Numbered from the stretch's first letter, positions 1 to 9,194 are shown. The stretch is DNA of 64,000 nucleotides from Metaclostridioides mangenotii (GCF_017873185.1 NZ_JAGGJX010000006.1:1-64000), one strand, 5' to 3'. Translations and numbers: made by a program. Notes: generated by a model from the letters alone, not told the origin.

Positions 1-76
1 ACACAGAAGTTAAGCTCTCTTGCGCTGATGGTACTTGGTGGGAAACTGCCTGGGAGAGTAAGACGTAGCCACGTAG
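1..76 (+). rRNA. rrf: 5S ribosomal RNA, 3' part (5' end outside window)
   Basis: The stretch matches the second half of a Firmicutes 5S rRNA: the GAAGTTAAGCTC block, then GATGGTACTTGGTGGG, then CTGCCTGGGAGAGTAAGACG. The 5' half lies before the window. A T-run at 78-85 follows at once and probably ends the transcript. It is presumably the last gene of an rRNA operon; 16S and 23S are not in view. The exact 3' end is uncertain by a few bases. Confidence 0.93.
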
Positions 77-91
77 TCTTTTTTTAGTTTT

Positions 92-256
92 GATTAAATA
101 CAATGAGGGGTTAGTGGTTAAAATCCGAACGTATATGATGACGACATTGTGAGCTTGTAGGCTGGCTAAGAAACCACGCCAGACGTCTACAAGCTCACAA
201 CATCATCCTCATATCCATTCGAAATTCAATCATTAACCCTCTATTTTATTTAAATC
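92..256. repeat. 165-bp imperfect palindrome just after 5S rRNA
   Basis: Two arms of about 70 bp (92-160 and 187-256) are inverted repeats of each other, roughly 75% identical, with a perfect core of at least 13 bp (GAGCTTGTAG end, 151-160 with 187-196). The 26-bp centre has its own small CTGGC/GCCAG stem. The outer ends are AT-rich. It could fold into a long hairpin as RNA or a cruciform as DNA. It encodes no protein. It may be a MITE-like or REP-like element or an unusual rRNA operon end; no second copy was found in this window. Confidence 0.8.
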
Positions 257-479
257 TAAAACCTTACAAGCTTCCTACGTTAGGGTTGTGTTGCGGGGAA
301 GATCAAAGTCGAGAAAGAACAAGATCAAGATCAAGATCTAAAAAATTTTAATTAATATTGTGTTTTTAGCTTTTTACTTTATTTATTGGCTATTAGAATT
401 GTATTATTCCAAATTATGTAAATGATTTGCTAAATTGCATATAATTTATAGCTATTTTGAAGAATAGCCTTCGGATAAT

Positions 480-645
480 AAATAATAAAAAAACTTAACA
501 AGATACCTGGTATTCTAGTTATTACAAGGGGTTTGGTCTACCATCCCATAAGAGATGAGAAATAGGGATGGAGGTGTGAAAGGATAATTTCTGTCCAGTT
601 ATTGCCTTTTTCCAAAGCGGTGGTACAGAAATTTTCATTTCGTAA
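480..645 (+). ncRNA. Structured untranslated region upstream of mscS, unidentified
   Basis: There is no ORF here, but the G+C is higher than in the flanks and two stems are visible: CCATCCC/GGGATGG around 551-576, and AATTTCTGTCC (about 588-598) with GGTACAGAAATT (about 621-632). The block GGTGGTAC recalls a T-box antiterminator, but the rest of that consensus is missing. It could be an unassigned riboswitch, a small RNA or a decayed leader. A probable promoter lies between it and mscS, so it may be a separate transcript. Confidence 0.4.
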
Positions 646-658
646 TTCTATCTCTACT

Positions 659-686
659 TTGTCACATATCTTCATTATGTTATAAT
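659..686 (+). promoter_or_regulatory. Probable sigma-A promoter of mscS
   Basis: TTGTCA (659-664), a 16-bp spacer, then TATAAT (681-686) lie about 36 bp before the mscS start. The -10 is perfect and the -35 has one mismatch. Confidence 0.5.
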
Positions 687-722
687 AGGTATTGGATTAA
701 AATTAAGAATAGAGGAGGACAT

Positions 723-1622
723 ATGAATAATCTATTTAATACATCTAGCTTAAGTTCGGCTAATGCAGCTTCTAACCTAGCTAAAAGGACTATTGATACT
801 ATGCTTTCAAAAATAATTGATAATGGACCTAATATAATCTATGGGATAATTATCTTTATTATAGGAATGTATATTGCTAAATTTGTGAGAAATATAATAT
901 TAAAATTATTTATTAAATATAATATGAATAAAGGAATATCAAATTTTATTGCATATGCCGTTTATGCGTTAATTCTGACTTTTGTTACTTTAGTTTCTTT
1001 AAATATGTTTGGAATAAAAACAACCTCATTTGTGGCTATGCTTGGTGCTGCTGGTTTTAGTATAGGTTTAGCTTTCAAGGAGATTCTATCTAATTTAGGA
1101 TCTGGTATGATTATTCTTTTCTTTAAGCCATTTGAAATAGGCGATTATATTCAAGGATCTGGAGAGGAAGGTACGGTTGTTGATATTCAAATATTTAGTA
1201 CTGTTTTAAAAACTCCTGATAATAAAACAATTATTATCCCTAATTTACAGCTTACTAGTAATAATATTGTAAATTATACTAATCAGAGAATGAGACGTGT
1301 AGATTATGCTTTTGATATTTCTTATGATAGTGATATAATTTTGGTTAAAAGAATTCTTTCTGAGATTTTTAAGGAAGAGGGGAGAATTTTGGATGATCCT
1401 AAACCTATTATAGGTCTTAATGGAATCGGTAATAATACTGTCCAGATTGTTGGTAAACCTTGGGTTAATACCGAGGATTACTGGGATGTTTACTACGATG
1501 TTATGGAAAAAATCAAGCTTAAGTTCGATGAACATAATATTAAGGTTCCTTATAGAAATATGCTTTCTTTGTATGATTTAAATCAAGCAAATATAGATTT
1601 AGATAAAAAGCAAAACTTGTAG
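723..1622 (+). CDS. mscS: Small-conductance mechanosensitive channel, MscS family
   Basis: This 299-residue membrane protein should form a heptameric channel that opens under membrane tension and releases solutes on hypo-osmotic shock. Three hydrophobic segments are visible at about 37-54, 75-94 and 102-133. The third has the Gly/Ala-rich pore helix pattern (AMLGAAGFSIGLAFKE) followed by the MscS beta domain with the IGDYIQG motif near 139-145 and the PN.....NIVNYT stretch. The start ATG follows an AGAGGAGGAC ribosome site. Family length is normal (280-300). It stands alone between the rRNA end and the serS T-box. In some clostridia mscS lies near rpsF, so its position before serS may reflect rearrangement. 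Confidence 0.93.
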   Translation: MNNLFNTSSLSSANAASNLAKRTIDTMLSKIIDNGPNIIYGIIIFIIGMYIAKFVRNIILKLFIKYNMNKGISNFIAYAVYALILTFVTLVSLNMFGIKTTSFVAMLGAAGFSIGLAFKEILSNLGSGMIILFFKPFEIGDYIQGSGEEGTVVDIQIFSTVLKTPDNKTIIIPNLQLTSNNIVNYTNQRMRRVDYAFDISYDSDIILVKRILSEIFKEEGRILDDPKPIIGLNGIGNNTVQIVGKPWVNTEDYWDVYYDVMEKIKLKFDEHNIKVPYRNMLSLYDLNQANIDLDKKQNL

Positions 1623-1627
1623 TATTT

Positions 1628-1676
1628 AGGGATTTATTAAAAATACTTGTTATATTTTTAGTGAATCCCTTTATTA
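1628..1676 (+). terminator. Possible terminator after mscS
   Basis: AGGGATT (1628-1634) pairs with AATCCCT (1664-1670) around an inner A/T stem, followed by a short T-rich tail. Confidence 0.45.
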
Positions 1677-1852
1677 TTTGAATTTTTTAGAAGTTATTTC
1701 ATACTATTTTTACCTTAAAACCTTTATTTTACAATATATTTGTTAATTTTAAAAATTAAAAATAAATAAATTTAATGAAATTTTGAATATTACTATTGAA
1801 AAGAGTTAATATATGTAATATAATTAGTATCAATCAATAAAGATCAATTGAA

Positions 1853-2090
1853 TAAAACAGCTGAGAAGGAACTTAGTAAGAATTATAGTTGTATACAGAG
1901 AGTGAGCAGTTGGTGAAAGCTCATTACAATATATTCTGAATCTACTCTGGAGCTTTAGTCTTAGACTACGTTTACCTACGTTACAGGGTTGAGAGGATTA
2001 CAGGCGTTAAATGTAATCAACTAGGGTGGCAACGCGGATTTTACAAGATTTTCGTCCCTTTTACGAGGGTTTCGGAGGTCTTTTTTTATT
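1853..2090 (+). promoter_or_regulatory. T-box riboswitch, serine-specific, controlling serS
   Basis: This leader has T-box architecture. The stem I distal region contains AGAGAGTGAGCAGTTGGTG-type sequence, and the specifier loop reads GAA-TCT-AC with the serine codon TCT at 1941-1943. The antiterminator T-box AGGGTGGCAACGCGG is at 2023-2037. A terminator region ends in a T-run at 2080-2087. Uncharged tRNA-Ser should bind the specifier and the T-box, favouring read-through into serS 50 bp downstream. The tRNA-Ser(GGA) at 4166, which reads TCT and TCC, is a suitable partner. Confidence 0.95.
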
Positions 2091-2137
2091 GCAAAAAATA
2101 ATTATAATACTATATATATATTTTAGGAGGATGTAGA

Positions 2138-3409
2138 ATGCTGGATATTAGAAGAATTAGAGAAAATTTAGATGAGATTAAAAAAGGAATGGATAAAAGA
2201 GGCGAAAAAGAGGTTGATTTAGATAAAATAATCGAGCTTGATGATGTTAGAAAAGAGAAATTACAAAAAGTTGAAGTTATGAAAAATGAGCTTAATGTTG
2301 AGTCTAAAAAAATACCTGAGCTTATAAAAGAGGGCATAGATGTTACTGATGCAAAAACTGTTCTAAAGGATTTATCAGATAAGATAAAGGTTATAGATGA
2401 TGAGCTTAGAAAAGTTGAAGCTGAAATAGAGTATCTTCTTATGAGAGTTCCAAATGTTCCTCATCCAGATGTTCCTCAAGGAACTACTGATGATGACAAT
2501 GTTGAGGTTAGAACTTGGGGAGAACCTACTAAATTCGATTTTGAACATAAGCCACACTGGGAAATAGGAACAGGTCTTGGTATATTAGATTTTGAAACAG
2601 CTGGTAAAATAACTGGCTCAAGATTTACTCTATACAAAGATAAAGGGGCTAGACTTGAGAGATCTTTAATAAATTTCTTTTTAAATACTCATACTGAAGA
2701 ACATGGATACACAGAAGTTTTACCACCATTTATAGCTAATAGAAAAAGCTTTGTGGGAACAGGCCAGCTTCCAAAATTTGAAGAGGATATGTTTAAATTA
2801 GAAGGATTGGACTATTTCTTAATACCTACTGCTGAAGTTCCAGTTACAAATATTCACGCTGATGAAATAGTGGATGGAGATAAATTACCTATGAAATACT
2901 GTGCTTATACTCCATGTTTTAGATCTGAAGCAGGTTCTGCAGGAAGAGATACAAGAGGTTTAGTTAGACAGCATCAATTTAATAAGGTTGAATTAGTTAA
3001 ATTTGTTAAGCCGGAAGATTCTTATAATGAATTAGAGCTTCTTACTCATGATGCAGAAGTTATACTACAAAAATTAGGTTTACCTTATAGAGTAGTTAGA
3101 ATATGTACAGGGGACTTAGGATTTACAGCTGCATTTAAATACGACTTAGAGGTTTGGATGCCAAGCTACAATAGATACGTTGAAATTTCTTCTTGTTCAA
3201 ATTTCGAAGATTTCCAAGCTAGAAGAGCTGGTGTAAGATTTAGAAGAGATAAAAAAGGTAAGGCTGAATACGTTCATACATTAAATGGATCAGGATTAGC
3301 TGTAGGAAGAGCTTTAGCTGCTATTCTTGAGAACTACCAACAAGAAGATGGAACTGTTGTGGTTCCGGAAGCTTTAAGAGGATTTATGGGAGTAGATGTT
3401 ATAAAATAG
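2138..3409 (+). CDS. serS: Seryl-tRNA synthetase
   Basis: Class II aminoacyl-tRNA synthetase that charges tRNA-Ser and tRNA-Sec with serine in the cytoplasm. At 423 residues it has normal length. The N-terminal 100 residues are charged and helical, the long coiled-coil arm that grips the long variable arm of tRNA-Ser. Motif 2 is visible as [16 protein letters not shown] with RQHQF, and motif 3 as [12 protein letters not shown] near the C-terminus. The start ATG follows TAGGAGGATGTAG. Expression is governed by the serine T-box just upstream, and transcription ends at a strong hairpin at 3427-3476, so it appears monocistronic. Confidence 0.98.
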   Translation: MLDIRRIRENLDEIKKGMDKRGEKEVDLDKIIELDDVRKEKLQKVEVMKNELNVESKKIPELIKEGIDVTDAKTVLKDLSDKIKVIDDELRKVEAEIEYLLMRVPNVPHPDVPQGTTDDDNVEVRTWGEPTKFDFEHKPHWEIGTGLGILDFETAGKITGSRFTLYKDKGARLERSLINFFLNTHTEEHGYTEVLPPFIANRKSFVGTGQLPKFEEDMFKLEGLDYFLIPTAEVPVTNIHADEIVDGDKLPMKYCAYTPCFRSEAGSAGRDTRGLVRQHQFNKVELVKFVKPEDSYNELELLTHDAEVILQKLGLPYRVVRICTGDLGFTAAFKYDLEVWMPSYNRYVEISSCSNFEDFQARRAGVRFRRDKKGKAEYVHTLNGSGLAVGRALAAILENYQQEDGTVVVPEALRGFMGVDVIK

Positions 3410-3426
3410 TTTAAAGATATCAATTA

Positions 3427-3476
3427 AAATCCTTTAATTTCAAGTTTATTTATCTAGAAATTAAAGGATTTTTTTA
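3427..3476 (+). terminator. Rho-independent terminator after serS
   Basis: AATCCTTTAATTTC pairs with GAAATTAAAGGATT around a 16-base loop, followed by T7. Confidence 0.9.
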
Positions 3477-3710
3477 AAAATCAAATTAGTATCCTATAAT
3501 AGGATAATTTAAACAGCCATCATTATATCCGATTCATTTATAATCTAAATATATTATGCTAAAAGTTTCAGTAAAAATAATTTAAAAATAACTAAATATT
3601 AAATATCTAGCTTATTTTAAAATATATAAATAATATATTATATTAAAATAAAGTTGAACAAGAAAATAAACTATGATAATATAGATTTGTTACAAGGTTT
3701 TGGAGGTAAT

Positions 3711-4163
3711 ATGGAGAATACATTATATATGAAAGAAGCTTTAAAAGAAGCATATAAAGCATATACTAAAGGAGAGACTCCTATAGGTGCTGTTATAGTA
3801 AAAGATAAAGAGATAATAGCTAGAGCCCATAATTTAACAGAAACTTTGAAAGATAGCACTGCACATGCAGAGATGTTGGCTATCAAAGAGGCATCTAATA
3901 AACTTGGTGGATGGAGATTGATTTTTTGTGAAATGTATGTTACAATGGAACCTTGCATAATGTGTAGTGGAGCTATAGTAAATTCTAGGATAAAAAAGCT
4001 TACTATAGGTACAAAACACATAAAAAATTCAAATATTGAAAAACAACATGAATTTAAAATGGATTATTTTGAAAAAAATAATATAGATATACAATTTGGA
4101 ATGTTGGAAGATAAATGTTCAGTTGTATTACAGGATTTTTTTAAATCACTACGAAGAAGATAG
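3711..4163 (+). CDS. tadA: tRNA-specific adenosine deaminase (A34 to inosine)
   Basis: The 150-residue protein is a zinc-dependent cytidine/deoxycytidylate-deaminase-fold enzyme that converts A34 of tRNA-Arg(ACG) to inosine. Zinc and catalytic motifs are present: HAE (in TAHAEM) and PCIMC (in MEPCIMCSGA). An in-frame upstream extension to 3654 exists. I chose ATG 3711 because GGAGGT lies at 3702-3707 and the family starts here. The substrate tRNA-Arg(ACG) is encoded in this window at 15385-15461. The order tadA, tRNA-Ser, SRP RNA, dnaX is the usual Firmicutes order. Confidence 0.95.
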   Translation: MENTLYMKEALKEAYKAYTKGETPIGAVIVKDKEIIARAHNLTETLKDSTAHAEMLAIKEASNKLGGWRLIFCEMYVTMEPCIMCSGAIVNSRIKKLTIGTKHIKNSNIEKQHEFKMDYFEKNNIDIQFGMLEDKCSVVLQDFFKSLRRR

Positions 4164-4165
4164 AT

Positions 4166-4256
4166 GGAGAGATGGCCGAGTTGGTCGAAGGCGCACGCCT
4201 GGAAAGCGTGTATACAGGAAACTGTATCGTGGGTTCAAATCCCACTCTTTCCGCCA
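4166..4256 (+). tRNA. tRNA-Ser (GGA)
   Basis: Cloverleaf with acceptor GGAGAGA pairing TCTTTCC, anticodon loop CTGGAAA, a long class II variable arm, T-arm GGTTCAAATCC and encoded CCA. It starts 2 bases after the tadA stop, so it is probably co-transcribed with tadA. Confidence 0.96.
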
Positions 4257-4290
4257 GATTGTTTAATAATTAAATTTTGGTTGTAATTTT

Positions 4291-4557
4291 GCTGTACTAG
4301 ATGGGGAGGTAGCGGTGCCCTGTAACCTGCAATCCGCTATAGCAGGGTTGAAGTCCATCTAAAGGCTCAATTTTTGTAGGGCTGCTCTAAATAAGTGATG
4401 TTGACGCTTAGGTCCTGCGCAATAGAAGCTCATAAACCCCGTCAGATCCGGAAGGAAGCAGCGGTAAGTGATCACTTCTGTGTGCCGCGGGGGTGCCTAG
4501 GTCGAGTTAACTGTTTAGATAACGCCTATGGAATTGTGTCGATAGATGGTGTACAGC
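4291..4557 (+). ncRNA. ffs: Signal recognition particle RNA (large Bacillus/Clostridium type)
   Basis: The terminal helix is closed by GCTGTAC (4291-4297) pairing with GTACAGC (4551-4557). The 5' domain carries the Alu-type GGTGCCCTGTAACC and CAATCCGCTATAGCAGG blocks. The S-domain tip GTCAGATCCGGAAGGAAGCA is the Ffh-binding site. Length is about 267 nt, as expected for the large SRP RNA of spore-forming Firmicutes. It works with Ffh in co-translational membrane targeting. Its place just before dnaX matches B. subtilis scr. Confidence 0.96.
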
Positions 4558-4576
4558 ATTTAATATATAGAAGACT

Positions 4577-4606
4577 AATCCCTTAAATACTGAGGGATTT
4601 TTTTAT
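4577..4606 (+). terminator. Terminator after SRP RNA
   Basis: AATCCCTTA pairs with TGAGGGATT, followed by a T-rich tail, just before the dnaX ribosome site. Confidence 0.8.
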
Positions 4607-4621
4607 TAAGGAGAGATAAGA

Positions 4622-6250
4622 ATGCACAAGGCATTGTATAGAGCCTATAGACCTCAAACTTTTGATGATATGGTAGGTCAGAGGCATGTAATTAAGACTC
4701 TTAAAAATCAAATAAAAAACGATAATATAGGACATGCTTATTTATTTACTGGTACTAGAGGAACTGGTAAAACTTCTACAGCTAAGATATTTGCAAGAGC
4801 AGTAAATTGTCTAAATTCAGTTGATCAAGAACCTTGCAATAAGTGTGAAACTTGTGAGTCGATATTAAACGACAATACAATGGATACTATAGAAATTGAT
4901 GCTGCTTCTAATAATAGTGTAGATGATATAAGAGAACTTAGGGAAAGTGTTAAATATTCTCCGACTAATTGCAAATACAAAGTATATATTATAGATGAGG
5001 TACATATGTTGTCTCAGGGAGCGTTTAATGCTCTTTTAAAGACGCTTGAGGAGCCACCTTCATATGTAATCTTTATATTGGCTACTACAGAGCCACACAA
5101 GATACCAGCAACTATACTGTCTAGATGCCAGAGATTTGACTTTAAAAGAGTAACTGTAGATGAGATGGTTAAGAGAATGCAGGACATTTGTGCTGGAGAG
5201 AACATCGAAGCTGAAGAAAAGGCATTAAACTTGATAGCTACAAATTCACAAGGCGCACTTAGAGATGCGCTTAGTATATTAGATCAATGTATGTCGTTTG
5301 GCGAGGATAAAATAACTTACGACGATGTAGTTGAACTTATGGGTACAGTAAATATAGATCAACTTTTTGACCTGTCCCAGTATATAATAGATCAGGATAT
5401 AAAAAAATCTCTTCAGAGCTTAAATGAATTTATATCTTGGGGAAAAGATATAAGAAATTTGATAAACGATCTTATAAGTCATTTTAGAAATATAATGGTC
5501 TGTAAAGTATCTAAAGACATGGAGGATATTTTATCGCTTCCAGAAGATACTATTGTGAAAATTTTTAAACAGTCCGAAGGAGTGGAAATAAATTCTCTTA
5601 TTAGAATACTAAACGTACTTTCAGAGACTCAAGATAGCATAAAATCATCGTCAAATCCGAGAGTAATGGTTGAAGTTGCAGTTATGAAGATAGCACAACC
5701 TACTTTTGAAGATAGCAAAGAAGCGCTTTTAGATAGAATTGAAAACTTAGAAAAAATAATAGAGTCAGGAAATATAAGAATAGCACCTCAAAGCAGTGGG
5801 GAAGAAGCTTATGTAAATACAAAGTTACCTGAAGAGATACACACAGAAACAAAGCACTATGAGGAAGTTAAAAGCGAAGATGTAGAGCTTGTTGAATCTT
5901 CATGGAAAGAAGTATTAAAGCAAATAAAAAAAGATAAGAAGATGCCCATATACGCTCTGCTTACTGAAGCTAAAAACTTTAATGTACACAACAATGAACT
6001 CTATATAGTATTTGACGATAAGTTTAGCTTTGCAAAAGATAGACTTAGTGCAAAAGAGACACATGAATATATTGAAAAAGTAGTTAGATCTGTAATGAAG
6101 AGAAATTTCGGTATAAAAACTGTATTGGCTTCAGATATTAAAAATATAAATTTTGAAATGACTGAAAAGAAAGATAAAGGTATTGAAATCTTGGAAAATA
6201 TAGTGGAAAGTGGAGTACTGGAAGTAATAGATAAATTGGATGAAGTTTAA
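4622..6250 (+). CDS. dnaX: DNA polymerase III subunit gamma/tau (clamp loader)
   Basis: AAA+ ATPase of the replicative clamp loader; it loads the beta clamp and links polymerase to helicase. Visible features are the Walker A GTRGTGKTS (about 44-52), the four-Cys zinc module (CLNSVDQEPCNKCETC, about 63-79), the Walker B IIDEVHML, and the sensor-1/SRC stretch TTEPHKIPATILSRCQRF. Domain III and a shortish variable C-terminal tau region follow. Length is 542 residues, within the Firmicutes range. The start ATG follows AAGGAGAGATAAG. The dnaX-ybaB-recR order is conserved across bacteria. Confidence 0.97.
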   Translation: MHKALYRAYRPQTFDDMVGQRHVIKTLKNQIKNDNIGHAYLFTGTRGTGKTSTAKIFARAVNCLNSVDQEPCNKCETCESILNDNTMDTIEIDAASNNSVDDIRELRESVKYSPTNCKYKVYIIDEVHMLSQGAFNALLKTLEEPPSYVIFILATTEPHKIPATILSRCQRFDFKRVTVDEMVKRMQDICAGENIEAEEKALNLIATNSQGALRDALSILDQCMSFGEDKITYDDVVELMGTVNIDQLFDLSQYIIDQDIKKSLQSLNEFISWGKDIRNLINDLISHFRNIMVCKVSKDMEDILSLPEDTIVKIFKQSEGVEINSLIRILNVLSETQDSIKSSSNPRVMVEVAVMKIAQPTFEDSKEALLDRIENLEKIIESGNIRIAPQSSGEEAYVNTKLPEEIHTETKHYEEVKSEDVELVESSWKEVLKQIKKDKKMPIYALLTEAKNFNVHNNELYIVFDDKFSFAKDRLSAKETHEYIEKVVRSVMKRNFGIKTVLASDIKNINFEMTEKKDKGIEILENIVESGVLEVIDKLDEV

Positions 6251-6397
6251 GGACGAAATTTATTATAAATGATAAATATAAAATGAACTTTAAATAATAG
6301 CTAATAATAAATAAGTTGAAAAATAAATTAAAAATAATATAAAATGTAATATGATATAATTATTAATATAAAATTAATTCAGGAGGAAATTTAATTT

Positions 6398-6742
6398 ATG
6401 GCTAAAAAAGGTTTTGGCGGAATGCCTGGTGGTGGAAATATGAACCAACTAATGAAACAAGCACAAAAAATGCAAGAAAATATGCAGAAAGCACAAGAAG
6501 AGTTAGAATCTAAAGAGTTAGAAGCTTCTGTAGGTGGAGGAGCTGTAACTGTAAAAATAAATGGTAAAAAAGAAATAATAGATATAACAATTAAACCAGA
6601 AGTTGTAGATCCAGATGATATAGAAATGTTACAAGATTTAGTATTAAGTGCAGTAAATCAAGCTATAAAAAGTGTAGAAGATATACAAGCAAATCAAATG
6701 AATAAATTAACTGGGGGTATGAACATACCTGGTTTATTCTAG
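6398..6742 (+). CDS. ybaB: YbaB/EbfC family nucleoid-associated protein
   Basis: The 114-residue protein is a small dimeric DNA-binding protein of the YbaB/EbfC family, linked to nucleoid organisation and recombination. It begins with a Gly/Met/Gln-rich tail ([20 protein letters not shown]), then a coiled helix and the family core ([25 protein letters not shown], in pieces) and ends [13 protein letters not shown]. The start ATG follows AGGAGGAAATTTAATTT. It lies between dnaX and recR with 11 bp to recR, the classic arrangement. Confidence 0.95.
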   Translation: MAKKGFGGMPGGGNMNQLMKQAQKMQENMQKAQEELESKELEASVGGGAVTVKINGKKEIIDITIKPEVVDPDDIEMLQDLVLSAVNQAIKSVEDIQANQMNKLTGGMNIPGLF

Positions 6743-6753
6743 AAGGTGGTCAT

Positions 6754-7353
6754 ATGCAGGAGTATACAATGCCTATTAATAGGCTTATAGAAGAATTTTC
6801 AAAACTACCAGGTGTAGGAAGAAAAACAGCTCAAAGACTAGCTTTTCACGTGATAAACATGGATGAAAAAGATGTAAAAGAGCTATCTCAAGCTATTTTA
6901 GATGCTAAAAGCGATATAAAGTATTGTTCAATATGCTGTAATATAGCAGATTCTGATCCATGTAGCATATGCTCAAATAAAAACAGAAGCTCAAATGTTA
7001 TATGTGTTGTTGAAGATTCTAGGGACGTAGCTGCAATGGAAAAGATAAGAGAATTTAACGGTCAATACCATGTACTAAATGGGGTAATATCTCCAATGGA
7101 TGGAGTAGGACCAGAGATGTTAAATGTAAAAGAATTAATCCAAAGACTTGGAAATCAAGATGTAAAAGAGATAATTATGGCTACAAATCCAACAATAGAA
7201 GGTGAGGCAACTGCTATGTATATAGCAAAACTTGTCAAACCAATGGGAATTAAGACTACTAGAATTGCCCATGGACTACCGGTTGGAGGAGACCTTGAAT
7301 ATGCCGATGAAGTCACTATATCAAAGGCTCTTGAAGGAAGAAGAGAGATCTAA
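6754..7353 (+). CDS. recR: Recombination mediator protein RecR
   Basis: RecR acts with RecO (and RecF) to load RecA on gapped DNA. The 199-residue product shows the N-terminal helix-hairpin-helix ([15 protein letters not shown], about 19-33), a C4 zinc finger ([16 protein letters not shown], about 57-72), the Toprim start [12 protein letters not shown], and the C-terminal Walker-B-like segment ending [16 protein letters not shown]. The start ATG has GGTGG 7 bases upstream. The length is standard. It ends the dnaX-ybaB-recR group and is followed by a terminator. Confidence 0.97.
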   Translation: MQEYTMPINRLIEEFSKLPGVGRKTAQRLAFHVINMDEKDVKELSQAILDAKSDIKYCSICCNIADSDPCSICSNKNRSSNVICVVEDSRDVAAMEKIREFNGQYHVLNGVISPMDGVGPEMLNVKELIQRLGNQDVKEIIMATNPTIEGEATAMYIAKLVKPMGIKTTRIAHGLPVGGDLEYADEVTISKALEGRREI

Positions 7354-7379
7354 ATAAAGAATTATATAAATGATTTGTT

Positions 7380-7423
7380 AAAAATACTTCAATATTTATT
7401 TTATATATTGAAGTATTTTTATT
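7380..7423 (+). terminator. Terminator after recR
   Basis: AAAATACTTCAATAT pairs with ATATTGAAGTATTTTT, a long stem followed by a T-rich end. Confidence 0.85.
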
Positions 7424-7474
7424 ACTGTCGTATAATCATCTTAAAACTATTATAATATTTGTTAGAGGTGCTAA

Positions 7475-7720
7475 ATGAAAGCTGAATTGAATTTTGATGA
7501 GCATACTGCTATGAAGGAAAAAAGAATCAAAAAAATGGAGTCAAAGAACAGAGAAAAAACTGTTGAAAACAATTCTGAGGTTGGAATTGAAGTGGATGAT
7601 ATTAATTTACTTTTAAAGAAGAAGACTAAGAAAAATCCAAAGAGTAAAAACAGTTCATTTAGAAATAATTACAAAAATTATCAATACGATTACGAAGAAG
7701 ATTTTTACGAACCATATTAG
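7475..7720 (+). CDS. Small charged hypothetical protein (81 aa)
   Basis: I do not recognise this gene. The 81 residues are very charged: a Lys/Glu-rich N-terminal half (MKEKRIKKMESKNREK), a hydrophobic patch VGIEVDDINLLLKKK, a basic Lys/Asn stretch and an acidic Tyr-rich tail (YQYDYEEDFYEPY). There is no signal peptide or membrane segment. The start ATG has AGAGGTG 6 bases upstream, and a terminator follows the stop, so it looks like a real single-gene unit. In B. subtilis the small gene yaaL follows recR, but I see no sequence likeness to it. Confidence 0.7.
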   Translation: MKAELNFDEHTAMKEKRIKKMESKNREKTVENNSEVGIEVDDINLLLKKKTKKNPKSKNSSFRNNYKNYQYDYEEDFYEPY

Positions 7721-7746
7721 AAAGCCTTGAATCATATTAAACTAGT

Positions 7747-7776
7747 GGGAAAGTTCTATAATAGTACTTTCCCTTT
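7747..7776 (+). terminator. Terminator after the 81-aa gene
   Basis: GGGAAAGT pairs with ACTTTCCC around a 13-base loop, followed by TTTT. Confidence 0.8.
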
Positions 7777-7882
7777 TAAAGTTTATACAGAATTTATTAT
7801 TTTATATTAGAAAAATTTTTTTATTAAATAATCACCTGTAAGAAAATTTAGATATTTAAAGTATTACATAATAAACTAGTTT

Positions 7883-9118
7883 TTATCTGCATGGAACATT
7901 TCTTGTATGACAGTGGATGCCACCGCCATATAAATTTAGAGGTAAAACATCTATAGCTACAACTTTTCTATCGGGAAATACCGATTTTAGGATATCTAGT
8001 GCTTCTTTATCTTTTCTTTTTACATCAAGGGATATTCCTTCTTTATAGTATTTTTGAGCTAAAACAATCCCATTTGCAATTAAAAAATTACAGTAGCTCA
8101 TAGCTGGTAAAACATTCATTGTACCAGTCGGGAAATCACTTCCATCTAAGAGTTTATCTTCATAATCAAATCTAGCCTGTTCCCAATTACAGTAACAGTC
8201 ATCATCTGGAGTTATATCTATATATATTGGCTCAGGATGAGGCATTTTTATAATCTTAAAAGGCTTGCCATATATGTCTGTCTCATTAAGTAAAGTATTG
8301 TATGCCATATCTAATCTCTTTTTATTTAGAGCGCTTAACTTGCTTTTACTTGCTTCATCATCTGATATACTAGCAATCAATATTGTATTCTTATCTACAA
8401 ATCTGCACATTTCGTCTATATGTCCATTAGCTGTTGCTGCTCTGTAAGAAGAGTATTCGCCATTTATTGATGGAATAGGTCCTTCATATGAAAGGTCGTC
8501 ATCGTAGGTACATTTAGGAATCCAAATTATTTTTTCTAAATTAAATATCCTTTTTAGTTCATTTTCTACTTCTTCTTTCTCCATACCAGGATTTCTCTTT
8601 GATACTTCTGTCTCCTCTATGGTCATAAGTATTCCATCGCCGTTGAACTCCCTATCGCCGCCTTCTCCAATAAGTCTAGTAAATACTCTATCATTAGCGC
8701 CAATTAAATTTGCGTGAAATTTATCAAATTTTTCGAGAGTTCTCGATAGTGGATCGTTTTTAGAACAGTATCCGTACATATCGAAATCAAAATCGACAAG
8801 TGCTTTATTACCATCATCATCTAACATTATTTCAGCTCCGAAATCCCTTGGATATACTATAGAAGATGGGAACACAGTAAACTCTATTTTATTTAAATCT
8901 ATATTTTTTTCTTTTAAGAGACTTATAACTCTAGTTTTTACTTTTTCATCGTAACAACAAATTATACATTTTACATGGTCAATTAGATTTTCTACGATTT
9001 CTAAACTAACAGCATCTATGCAAAGTTCCTTTGTTGCATATGGAGTTAAAGGCCAAATAATTAGCACAGATTCTTGTTTTTCAAACTCACCTATTGTTCT
9101 ATATTTTTTATGATTCAT
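7883..9118 (-). CDS. Agmatine deiminase / peptidylarginine deiminase family protein
   Basis: Member of the PAD_porph (PF04371) guanidino-group hydrolase family. Agmatine deiminases convert agmatine to N-carbamoylputrescine and ammonia. In the 411 residues I see the N-terminal IIWPLTPYATKE, the substrate loop IGEGGDREFNGDG, the His/Asp segment NGHIDEMCRFVD and the C-terminal catalytic Cys in LYGGGIHCHTRNVP. The start ATG at 9118 has AAGGAGATCAG upstream; a longer in-frame start at 9148 has no such site. No carbamoyltransferase or antiporter is adjacent, so a complete agmatine deiminase pathway is not shown here and the true substrate is unsure. It is divergent from a MerR regulator and carries a MerR-type promoter. 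Confidence 0.88.
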   Translation of the reverse strand: MNHKKYRTIGEFEKQESVLIIWPLTPYATKELCIDAVSLEIVENLIDHVKCIICCYDEKVKTRVISLLKEKNIDLNKIEFTVFPSSIVYPRDFGAEIMLDDDGNKALVDFDFDMYGYCSKNDPLSRTLEKFDKFHANLIGANDRVFTRLIGEGGDREFNGDGILMTIEETEVSKRNPGMEKEEVENELKRIFNLEKIIWIPKCTYDDDLSYEGPIPSINGEYSSYRAATANGHIDEMCRFVDKNTILIASISDDEASKSKLSALNKKRLDMAYNTLLNETDIYGKPFKIIKMPHPEPIYIDITPDDDCYCNWEQARFDYEDKLLDGSDFPTGTMNVLPAMSYCNFLIANGIVLAQKYYKEGISLDVKRKDKEALDILKSVFPDRKVVAIDVLPLNLYGGGIHCHTRNVPCR

Positions 9119-9163
9119 TACCTGATCTCCTTTTGTAAATATATTCAATATTAATTTTCTACT

Positions 9164-9194
9164 ATGATAGACTATAGGGTAACACTATAGTCAA
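9164..9194 (-). promoter_or_regulatory. MerR-type promoter and dyad operator of the deiminase gene
   Basis: Read on the minus strand: TTGACT (-35, 9194-9189), a 19-bp spacer, then TATCAT (-10, 9169-9164). The spacer holds the dyad ACTATAG-N-CTATAGT. An over-long 19-bp spacer with a central dyad is the hallmark of promoters activated by DNA distortion by MerR proteins. The MerR gene starts 30 bp away on the other strand. Confidence 0.78.

Noticed and set aside
600..640. T-box riboswitch for mscS
   Set aside because: Only GGTGGTAC matches; no specifier loop or terminator pair could be found, and a promoter lies between it and mscS.
4395..4586. 63-codon open frame
   Set aside because: Lies inside the SRP RNA and its terminator.
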